Of a stretch of DNA of 5,933 nucleotides, positions 1 to 5,214 are shown piece by piece (position 1 is the first letter of the stretch; every line of letters begins with the position of its first letter). The position numbers were made by a program, and so were the translations under genes. Source of the stretch: an uncultured Bacillota bacterium (GTDB lineage: Bacteria; Bacillota; Clostridia; Christensenellales; UBA1242); assembly GCA_945947685.1 (NCBI GenBank), contig CAMEYT010000027.1, positions 1 to 5,933 of the forward strand. The letters run 5' to 3'. The notes under the pieces are model-generated. The model was given only the letters and a program-made list of their open reading frames with translations, had not been told where the DNA came from and did no database searches.

Positions 1-1
1 A

Positions 2-232
2 AGAGAAGAAATATATAGCGAAGTAGGAATAGTGTTTGATGGGATGCTGCATTTTGGGAGCATTGATTGTTTAGCTTATGAAGGAATCCCAAGAGGATAT
101 CTTTTAAAACTTAATTGTAATAAATCTAAGTTTGATAAAGGTTATCACGTAATCAAAGATATTAAAAAACTTACTTATACTTACAGAAAATGTCCTCATT
201 GCTTTGCAAAAATGGAAGAAAGAAGTAAGTAG
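2..232 (+). CDS. C-terminal part of an unrecognised protein, cut by the window edge
   Basis: The frame is open from the first bases of the window to a TAG stop, giving 76 residues with the N-terminus missing. A GTG at 32 could be read as a start, but the frame stays open upstream of it and no ribosome site precedes it, so I treat this as a truncated gene. The fragment is rich in Lys and Tyr. It ends with a Cys-Pro-His-Cys pair about 10 residues from the C-terminus, and two more Cys lie further upstream, which could be part of a small metal-binding site (inference). I do not recognise the family. It does not look like the C-terminus of MurG, MurB or FtsW, the genes often found next to this cluster. 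An intrinsic terminator follows within 25 bases, so it probably belongs to a separate transcription unit. Confidence 0.5.
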   Translation, partial: REEIYSEVGIVFDGMLHFGSIDCLAYEGIPRGYLLKLNCNKSKFDKGYHVIKDIKKLTYTYRKCPHCFAKMEERSK

Positions 233-253
233 GGAAGCATATCAATACAGGAA

Positions 254-290
254 GAATCCGCATACAATAAAAGTATGAGGGTTCTTTTTT
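254..290 (+). terminator. Intrinsic terminator between the partial gene and murA
   Basis: Arms 254-265 and 273-284 form a 12-position stem with one U-G wobble (257/281) and one G-A mismatch (260/278). The loop is 7 nt and A-rich, and six T residues follow at 285-290. It ends only 7 bases before the murA Shine-Dalgarno, leaving no room for a murA promoter downstream of it. Confidence 0.8.
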
Positions 291-297
291 AATTCTC

Positions 298-304
298 AAG
301 GAGG
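298..304 (+). promoter_or_regulatory. Ribosome binding site of murA
   Basis: AAGGAGG sits 4 bases before the ATG at 309. It is a near-perfect anti-16S match and fixes the murA start. Confidence 0.85.
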
Positions 305-308
305 AAAG

Positions 309-1565
309 ATGTCTCGACTTATCATAAACGGAGGAAATAGATTAAATGGAGAACTTGAAATTAGTTCTTCGAAAAACGCTTATCTTCCAATCTTGGCAGG
401 ATGTATCTTGTCGGACGGAAAGGTTACTTTACATAGATATCCCAACTATACGGATACAGATAATATGTGTAATATTTTAAAACATCTGGGTGGAAAAATT
501 GAGCGCCATAATGATATATTAGAAGTTGATTGTTCTAGCTTATCGAAATATGATATTCCAACCGATTTGGCGATGGTTGTTAGGTCGTCAATTTTTGCAT
601 TGGGAGCAATTATAAGTCGGTTCAGACGGGCGAAAGTAGCATATCCCGGAGGATGTGAAATTGGTTCACGTCCGATTGATATTCATTTATCGGGGTTAAG
701 ACAATTGGGTGTAAAAATAGTTGAGAAACACGGATATATTTATTGCGACGGAAACAATATGCATAATGCGAATATAGTGCTTGATTTCCCAAGTGTAGGA
801 GCAACTGAAAATTTAATGATGGCAAGTGTTCTTGTCAAGGGTGAAACAGTTCTATATAACTGTGCGAAAGAGCCTGAAATTGTAGATCTTCAAAATTTTT
901 TAAATATACTTGGAGCAAAAGTTTCCGGAGCAGGAACGGACAGAATTATTATAAATGGTGTTAAAAAATTGGGAGGCGGGGAATACACTCCAATTAGAGA
1001 TAGAATTATTGCTGGAACATATATTATCGCGTGTGCAATGTGTGGAGGTGATGTATTATTGAAAGGAGCAAATCCTTTATTTTTGCACAGCTTAATTTCA
1101 AAAATCGATAAATATGCTTGTCAAATTGAGTGCGAATATGATAAAATTAGGGTGAAAAGTTTAGGGAAACCTCTATCTTTAGGAAAAGTTGAAACGGCAG
1201 TTTATCCAGGATTTCCGACCGATTTGCAAGCACAAATTTTAGCTCTTCAGACGATTAGTTCAGGGTCTTGTATGATTGTAGAAAATCTCTTCGAATCAAG
1301 ATTTAAACAAGTGCCTGAGCTGATAAAAATGGGAGCAAGCATTCATATTAAAGACCGAATTGCTATTGTCAAAGGAGTAGATAAACTATTTGGGGCGGAT
1401 GTTATTGCTACAGATTTGCGAGGAAGTGCTAGTTTAGTTTTGGCTGGACTTTCGGCAGAAGGATATACGACACTAAATTCGACTAAATTCATTGACAGAG
1501 GCTATGAACGAATTGAAGAAGAATTATCTCAGTTAGGTGGAGACATTAAAAGGGTGGAAGATTGA
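309..1565 (+). CDS. murA: UDP-N-acetylglucosamine 1-carboxyvinyltransferase (MurA)
   Basis: MurA transfers enolpyruvate from phosphoenolpyruvate to UDP-GlcNAc in the cytoplasm, the first committed step of peptidoglycan synthesis and the target of fosfomycin. The 418-residue length is normal for the family. Visible motifs are the Lys22-Asn23 pair in SSKNAYLPILAG, the catalytic-loop Cys116 in PGGCEIGSRP, Asp305 in YPGFPTDLQAQ, a VPEL segment near 335, DLRGSASLVLAGL near 369-381, and FIDRGYERIEEEL (Arg398) near the end. Cys116 is the residue attacked by fosfomycin, so this copy has the sensitive-type Cys rather than Asp. The segment just before the loop reads ALGAIISRF where most relatives have a Gly-Pro-Leu type sequence, a mild divergence. 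The stop overlaps the divIB start by 4 bp. Many Firmicutes carry two murA paralogues, and the sequence alone does not say which this is. Confidence 0.97.
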   Translation: MSRLIINGGNRLNGELEISSSKNAYLPILAGCILSDGKVTLHRYPNYTDTDNMCNILKHLGGKIERHNDILEVDCSSLSKYDIPTDLAMVVRSSIFALGAIISRFRRAKVAYPGGCEIGSRPIDIHLSGLRQLGVKIVEKHGYIYCDGNNMHNANIVLDFPSVGATENLMMASVLVKGETVLYNCAKEPEIVDLQNFLNILGAKVSGAGTDRIIINGVKKLGGGEYTPIRDRIIAGTYIIACAMCGGDVLLKGANPLFLHSLISKIDKYACQIECEYDKIRVKSLGKPLSLGKVETAVYPGFPTDLQAQILALQTISSGSCMIVENLFESRFKQVPELIKMGASIHIKDRIAIVKGVDKLFGADVIATDLRGSASLVLAGLSAEGYTTLNSTKFIDRGYERIEEELSQLGGDIKRVED

Positions 1566-2443
1566 AAAAAAAGATAATAATTTCATTATCAATTTTGTTA
1601 GGGGTAATTGCTACGGCTTTAACTCTCTGTTTCACTGTCTTTACTGTAAAAACTGTGGACATAGATTTTAGGACAAGCACTTCTTTGGAGTGGTCAACAG
1701 AGGAATTGATAGAAACAGCTGAAATACAAAATGGACAATGTGTTCTATTCCTTTCAAAAAAAGGATATGTAGCAAATCTTGAAAAAAAGAATCCTTATTT
1801 AGAGGTTATAAATATTGAAACGGTGTTTCCATCGAAACTTGTAATTCATTGTGCGGAGAGAAGGGAATTGTTTGCAATTCAAAATGAAAGTGAGATTATT
1901 TATTGTGATAAAGACTTTAAGATTTTGAGAAGGAGTTATGGGACATTTGATAGCTCAAAGGACAATCCTATACTCCTTAAGAATCTCACAATCAAAGGGG
2001 AATATGAAATTGGTGATTTCCTTGATATCGAAGAAAAGGGGATGAAAAGATTCCTATCTAGTATGGTGGAAAACTCAAAGACTTATCCACAGACTTTGGG
2101 TTTTTGCAAGGAGATTATATTAGAGAAGGTTTATAATACTCTATCAAATCAAAAAGAGGTCAATATGACTATGCGAACTTTTTCTGACAGAGAAATAAAA
2201 ATCTTAAATATTGACTTATATTTGACACGAAAACTCAATTATGTATTTCAAGGATTGCCTGAGCTTTATGATTTGCTTGTAACAAATGGGGAATATACAG
2301 TTGAAGAAGTGAACAGATGTTCACTCGTGGTTGGGAACCAGATAACAGCCGTTGGGAATAATATTGTTCAAACGGACGAACTTTACATTCATATTTATCT
2401 TGATGGAGAAGTAATTGAAAGCGTGAAAAAGAATAAAAATTAA
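1562..2443 (+). CDS. divIB: Cell division protein DivIB/FtsQ, POTRA-domain membrane protein
   Basis: This is a predicted bitopic membrane protein of the late divisome, the DivIB/FtsQ partner of FtsL and DivIC/FtsB. The 293 residues show a very short basic N-terminus (MKKK), one hydrophobic segment at about 5-29, and an extracellular part. Residues about 30-100 fit a POTRA domain: a VKTVDI strand, a KNPYLEVINIETVFPSKLVIH stretch and the ER pair at 99-100 that typically closes it. A CDKDFKIL segment near 115-122 resembles the first strand of the FtsQ beta domain. The start is TTG at 1562, which overlaps the murA stop as TTGA. AGGGTGG at 1551-1557, inside the end of murA, serves as ribosome site, so the two genes are probably translationally coupled. 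Beyond the POTRA region similarity is weak, as is usual for this family. The assignment rests on topology, POTRA pattern and gene order. Confidence 0.85.
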   Translation: MKKKIIISLSILLGVIATALTLCFTVFTVKTVDIDFRTSTSLEWSTEELIETAEIQNGQCVLFLSKKGYVANLEKKNPYLEVINIETVFPSKLVIHCAERRELFAIQNESEIIYCDKDFKILRRSYGTFDSSKDNPILLKNLTIKGEYEIGDFLDIEEKGMKRFLSSMVENSKTYPQTLGFCKEIILEKVYNTLSNQKEVNMTMRTFSDREIKILNIDLYLTRKLNYVFQGLPELYDLLVTNGEYTVEEVNRCSLVVGNQITAVGNNIVQTDELYIHIYLDGEVIESVKKNKN

Positions 2444-2470
2444 TAAAAATGTATAAAAATTCATAAAAAT
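2431..2470 (+). repeat. Four tandem 10-bp A-tract repeats upstream of the ftsA promoter
   Basis: Four consecutive decamers share the pattern NNATAAAAAT, placing A5 runs at 2435-2439, 2445-2449, 2455-2459 and 2465-2469. A fifth A5 run follows at 2476-2480, just before the -35 box at 2483. The exact 10-bp phase is the classical arrangement for intrinsically curved DNA. The array begins within the last codons of divIB. Confidence 0.8.
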
Positions 2471-2482
2471 TTTTGAAAAAGG

Positions 2483-2511
2483 TTGACAAAAGAAAAATAT
2501 TATAATAAAAT
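2483..2511 (+). promoter_or_regulatory. Sigma-A-type promoter of ftsA
   Basis: A perfect TTGACA -35 box (2483-2488) is followed, after a 17-bp spacer, by TAAAAT (2506-2511), a 5/6 match to the -10 consensus. Transcription would start near 2518, leaving only about 13 nt of leader that still includes the Shine-Dalgarno. A perfect TATAAT at 2501-2506 is too close (12 bp) to this -35 to be its partner. Confidence 0.75.
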
Positions 2512-2520
2512 TATAAAAAC

Positions 2521-2529
2521 GGAGAGGAG
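2521..2529 (+). promoter_or_regulatory. Ribosome binding site that sets the ftsA start
   Basis: GGAGAGGAG lies directly before ATG 2531. A longer in-frame reading from TTG 2483 would start inside the promoter -35 box and has no ribosome site, so ATG 2531 is preferred. Confidence 0.8.
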
Positions 2530-2530
2530 T

Positions 2531-3658
2531 ATGATAAAAAGACAAGCGACTATTTTAGAAATTGGTTCTTCAAAGTTGAAAGTTCTTGTAGGTCGTGAGG
2601 GCATTAATGATACTTTTGACATCATAGATAGTGCAGAAGCTGAATATGATGGATATTTCGAGGGTGCTTTCGTGGATTTGGATAAGTTGAAGACGACTTT
2701 AACTGATTTGTTTGATAGCATTGACTATGAACGAAAGAAATATAACAAAAAAATTTATGTCGGCTTGCCTTCTGAATTCATTGGAGTTGAAAAAGTTGAT
2801 ACTGAAATTAACTTTGATATAAACAAGAAAATCAGACCGTCAGATATAAACGAACTATATTCTCAGGCAGCTTCGAAAGTATATATGGATGAAATAGAAA
2901 TCATATCAACTTCAGCTATATCTTTTTCTATAGATGATGGGGGAAGAATTCTATCTGACCCAATAGGAAAAAAAGCTAAGAAACTCTGTGCTGAGATTTC
3001 AGTTGTTATAGCTGAAAAAGAAACAATTCAGAAGTTAAATGATTTGTTCTCGAATTTGAATTTTAGTGCAGTAGAATATGTTAGTGAAGCACTTGCAGAA
3101 GCTCTTTTAATTATCCCAGAAGAAGAGAGAGAACATAACTGCTTGATGATAGATGTTGGTCATTTATCTACATCAATTGTGTTTGTCAAGGGAAACGGAA
3201 TTTTAAGTTTGACCGCATATCCATTGGGTGGTGGATACATAACAGGAGATTTAACCGAGGAATTTGATATCTCATATAAGGAAGCAGAAAAACTTAAAAA
3301 ACAAATGGTAATCTCTGTCAGAGGTGATAGAGGAGATTGTTATGATTTAATAACCGATACAGGGGTAAAGAGAATAAATCTCCAAGAAGCAAACAATGTC
3401 GCTATTGATAGAGTTCATGAGATTGGACGAGCTATAAATCAAAGCATTGTGAACTTCTCGGATGAGTTTATAACATTTCTTCCAACCTATCTAACTGGAG
3501 CTGGAATAACTAAACTCAAAGGTGCGAAAGATTATCTTTCGAAATGCATAGCTAGAAACATAACAATAGGTGTTCCGGCCGTTCCTGGGAGAGATAAACC
3601 TGAGGAAAGTGCTTGTTTAGGGATTCTAAACTACTCTTTAAAGAGTAAAAATGAGTAA
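2531..3658 (+). CDS. ftsA: Short, divergent FtsA-like actin-family division protein
   Basis: FtsA is the actin-like protein that binds the FtsZ C-terminal peptide and anchors the ring to the membrane. From ATG 2531 the product is 375 residues, against roughly 420 or more in typical FtsA. Recognisable parts are a phosphate-1 strand LEIGSSKLKVLVG (about 9-21), a region around VGLPSEF (78-83) that fits subdomain 1C, a phosphate-2 region with IDVGHLSTS (207-215), PLGGGYITGDL (231-241) and an adenosine-type motif YLTGAGITKLKG (320-331). Three features are odd. The usual phosphate-1 Asp is Glu10. The GGGT-type phosphate-2 loop reads GHLST. The chain ends in a Lys/Ser/Asn tail straight after the last core strand, without the amphipathic membrane-targeting helix normally seen. 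Its position directly before ftsZ strongly supports the identity. It could be a nucleotide-independent or indirectly anchored FtsA variant (inference). Confidence 0.88.
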   Translation: MIKRQATILEIGSSKLKVLVGREGINDTFDIIDSAEAEYDGYFEGAFVDLDKLKTTLTDLFDSIDYERKKYNKKIYVGLPSEFIGVEKVDTEINFDINKKIRPSDINELYSQAASKVYMDEIEIISTSAISFSIDDGGRILSDPIGKKAKKLCAEISVVIAEKETIQKLNDLFSNLNFSAVEYVSEALAEALLIIPEEEREHNCLMIDVGHLSTSIVFVKGNGILSLTAYPLGGGYITGDLTEEFDISYKEAEKLKKQMVISVRGDRGDCYDLITDTGVKRINLQEANNVAIDRVHEIGRAINQSIVNFSDEFITFLPTYLTGAGITKLKGAKDYLSKCIARNITIGVPAVPGRDKPEESACLGILNYSLKSKNE

Positions 3659-3683
3659 AAATATTGATTAAATAGTAAAAAAA
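3643..3683 (+). repeat. Phased A-tracts upstream of the ftsZ promoter
   Basis: GAGTAAAAAT occurs twice in tandem (3643-3662), overlapping the ftsA stop, with A5 runs at 3647-3651 and 3657-3661. An A7 run at 3677-3683 lies two helical turns further on, and a short AAA at 3670-3672 falls between them. The arrangement echoes that before ftsA. Confidence 0.6.
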
Positions 3684-3698
3684 CATTTGCTAAATGTT
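3682..3698. repeat. Perfect inverted repeat over the ftsZ -35 box
   Basis: AACATTT and AAATGTT are exact reverse complements separated by GCT, forming a 17-bp operator-like palindrome. It covers the -35 hexamer at 3687-3692. No T-run follows, so it is not an intrinsic terminator for ftsA. The regulator, if any, is unknown. Confidence 0.6.
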
Positions 3699-3715
3699 GG
3701 AAAAAGAGATATAAT
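3687..3715 (+). promoter_or_regulatory. Sigma-A-type promoter of ftsZ
   Basis: TTGCTA (3687-3692, 4/6 match) and a perfect TATAAT (3710-3715) are separated by 17 bp. The start site would be near 3722, about 20 nt before the ftsZ ATG. Confidence 0.75.
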
Positions 3716-3728
3716 AAAGTAAATTGTG

Positions 3729-3733
3729 AGGAG
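3729..3733 (+). promoter_or_regulatory. Ribosome binding site that sets the ftsZ start
   Basis: AGGAG is 8 bases before ATG 3742 but only 2 bases before the alternative in-frame TTG at 3736. The ATG is therefore the better start. Confidence 0.8.
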
Positions 3734-3741
3734 AGTTGTCT

Positions 3742-4908
3742 ATGGAAAATAATTTATCGTTTGCTAAAATTAAAGTCGTTGGTGTCGGCGGAGGAGGAAA
3801 TAATGCCGTAAACCGTATGATTGAAGCCGGGGTTGATACTGCAGATTTTGTCGCTGTTAATACAGATAAGCAAGTTTTGGTAATTAATAAAGCCCCTGTT
3901 CGTCTTCAAATTGGAGAGAGATTGACGGGAGGACTTGGTGCTGGAGCTATTCCAGAGATTGGACAAAAGGCCGCTGAAGAAAGTAAAGACTCAATTACTG
4001 AGATGTTACAAGGAACACACTTAGTTTTCATTACTGCTGGAATGGGTGGTGGAACAGGAACGGGTGCAGCTCCAGTTATCGCTAAAATTGCAAAGGAAAT
4101 GGGGATTTTAACAATCGCTGTTGTTACTAAGCCATTTGCTTTTGAAAGCAAACAGAGAGCTATTAATGCTGAAAAAGGTATTGCTGAACTCAAGAAATAT
4201 GTTGATACATTGGTTATAATTCCAAATGAGAGATTATTCCAAATCGTTCCAAAGAAAACTCCTATTGTTGAAGCGTTTAGATACGCAGATGATGTTCTTA
4301 GACAAGGCATTCAAGGGATTTCAGACTTGATTGCTAAGCCAGGAATGATTAATCTTGATTTTGCAGATGTAAGAACAATCCTAAAAGATAAAGGGATTGC
4401 TCATATGGGTATTGGCGTTGGAAAAGGTGAAAATAGTGCATTTGATGCTGTTCGCTCAGCAGTTGCCAGCCCATTACTTGAAACATCAATCGAGGGTGCA
4501 ACCGGATTGTTGTTGAATATCAAAGGGGGAGCAGACTTAACTTGCGACGACGTAAATGAAATTGCTAACCTTGTAAAAGAAGTTCTCGACCCTTCGTGTA
4601 ACCTTATTTTCGGAAATTGCATTGATGAAAATATGCATGATGAGTTAGAGGTAACTCTTATCGCTACTGGCTTTAAGACACCTGAAGAAAATTCAGAAGA
4701 AGAGAAAGTTGAAGATGTCGGTGAGTTTGGAAAGAGAAAAGAAGGCCCAAGTCTTAGAGGTCTTGCAGGACTTTCTAAATTGAACGAAGAGCAACAAAAA
4801 GCTGAAAAAGCAGACGAAGAGAAGAGACCTACTAAAGAAGAAAAACAAGCAGATGTAGATCCAACAATTCCAGCTTGGCTAAGACAACTCAGAAACAAGA
4901 AAAGATAA
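3742..4908 (+). CDS. ftsZ: Cell division GTPase FtsZ
   Basis: FtsZ is the tubulin homologue that polymerises at midcell in a GTP-dependent way and recruits the divisome. In sporulating cells it also builds the polar septum. The product is 388 residues, a normal length. Visible motifs are the N-terminal nucleotide-binding segment VGVGGGGNNAVNRM (13-26), the tubulin signature GGGTGTG (102-108), PNERLF (161-166), and the T7 catalytic loop NLDFADVR (204-211) that supplies the acidic residues for hydrolysis across the polymer interface. A charged, Glu/Lys-rich linker spans about 313-372, and the conserved C-terminal peptide IPAWLRQLR (376-384) is followed by the basic tail NKKR. The peptide is intact, so binding sites for FtsA, SepF and similar partners are expected. 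The gene has its own promoter and terminator, and so can be expressed independently of ftsA. Confidence 0.98.
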   Translation: MENNLSFAKIKVVGVGGGGNNAVNRMIEAGVDTADFVAVNTDKQVLVINKAPVRLQIGERLTGGLGAGAIPEIGQKAAEESKDSITEMLQGTHLVFITAGMGGGTGTGAAPVIAKIAKEMGILTIAVVTKPFAFESKQRAINAEKGIAELKKYVDTLVIIPNERLFQIVPKKTPIVEAFRYADDVLRQGIQGISDLIAKPGMINLDFADVRTILKDKGIAHMGIGVGKGENSAFDAVRSAVASPLLETSIEGATGLLLNIKGGADLTCDDVNEIANLVKEVLDPSCNLIFGNCIDENMHDELEVTLIATGFKTPEENSEEEKVEDVGEFGKRKEGPSLRGLAGLSKLNEEQQKAEKADEEKRPTKEEKQADVDPTIPAWLRQLRNKKR

Positions 4909-4915
4909 TAATATC

Positions 4916-4945
4916 AAAAGCTCCATTTAACGAATGGGGCTTTTT
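4916..4945 (+). terminator. Intrinsic terminator of ftsZ
   Basis: The stem pairs 4920-4927 with 4933-4940, with one U-G wobble (4922/4938) and a 5-nt loop. It can extend through A4916-4919 pairing with the first Ts of the T5 run at 4941-4945. It lies 7 bases after the ftsZ stop. Confidence 0.88.
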
Positions 4946-5056
4946 CAACTATATTGAGGAGATGCAGATATTTGATAAAAGTTATAGAATCTCAGTTAAG
5001 ATTGAGCGATATTCAAACTATTAAATATGAAAAATAAGTATTTTGGAAAGTCCTGA

Positions 5057-5165
5057 TGATATAACAAAAACAAGTCGAAAAAAGTATAACGATAGTTGAA
5101 GGAATGAATCTCTTTATGAAACGCACATAAATTCGAGCGATATCGACAGTTATCGTTCTTTTTTT
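5057..5165 (+). ncRNA. Candidate structured RNA in the ftsZ-spoIIGA gap
   Basis: The gap 4946-5214 has no convincing coding sequence; this is its structured part. An extended -10 sequence, TGATATAAC (5057-5065), could start a transcript near 5072. An 11-position stem pairs 5088-5098 with 5147-5157 (two G-U wobbles). Inside it a perfect 6-bp hairpin pairs 5113-5118 with 5126-5131, extendable by 5106-5108 with 5132-5134. The element ends in a T7 run. The 3' arm 5151-5158 can instead pair with 5135-5142, giving two mutually exclusive folds. I do not recognise a known riboswitch class: there is no T-box or SAM-type core. It could be a small RNA, an attenuating leader, or merely a terminator with fortuitous pairing upstream. 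Confidence 0.3.
5135..5165 (+). terminator. Intrinsic terminator upstream of spoIIGA
   Basis: GAGCGATA (5135-5142) pairs with TATCGTTC (5151-5158), 8 pairs including one G-U, with an 8-nt loop. Seven Ts follow at 5159-5165. No gene precedes it since the ftsZ terminator, which suggests that a transcript begins within the gap. Confidence 0.65.
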
Positions 5166-5166
5166 A

Positions 5167-5197
5167 TTGGGAAGTTTTAAATGGAAGAGTTTATAAT
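5167..5197 (+). promoter_or_regulatory. Possible promoter of spoIIGA
   Basis: A perfect TATAAT lies at 5192-5197, 17 bases before the spoIIGA ATG. The best -35 is TTGGGA (5167-5172, 4/6) with a long 19-bp spacer. A non-optimal spacer is plausible because the B. subtilis spoIIG promoter also has an over-long spacer and depends on Spo0A. Start-site placement near 5204 would leave an unusually short leader. Confidence 0.4.
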
Positions 5198-5214
5198 TAG
5201 AAAAAGAGGCAATA

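Noticed and set aside
2455..2475. A/T-only inverted repeat (AAAAATT and AATTTTT) after divIB as a terminator
   Set aside because: The stem has no G-C pairs and is followed by GAAAAA rather than a T-run; it is better explained as part of the phased A-tract array.
2483..2530. Longer FtsA start at TTG 2483
   Set aside because: The TTG is part of the TTGACA -35 box and has no Shine-Dalgarno; ATG 2531 has one directly upstream and starts just before the first core strand.
3906..4898. Long minus-strand open frames opposite ftsZ (134 and 165 codons)
   Set aside because: They lie wholly antisense to an unmistakable ftsZ, have low-complexity Ser/Pro/Phe-rich translations, and show no ribosome sites or recognisable motifs.
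4962..5024. Small ORF of 20 codons after GAGGAG
   Set aside because: The Shine-Dalgarno abuts the ATG with no spacer, the product is not recognisable, and such short frames are expected by chance; kept out of the annotation.
5101..5125. Sigma-H-like promoter around AAGGAATGAAT
   Set aside because: The second element has no good match at the expected spacing, so the resemblance is not enough to call.
4946..5165. T-box, SAM or c-di-GMP riboswitch in the ftsZ-spoIIGA gap
   Set aside because: None of the conserved core sequences of these classes was found, and the downstream gene is not a typical target.
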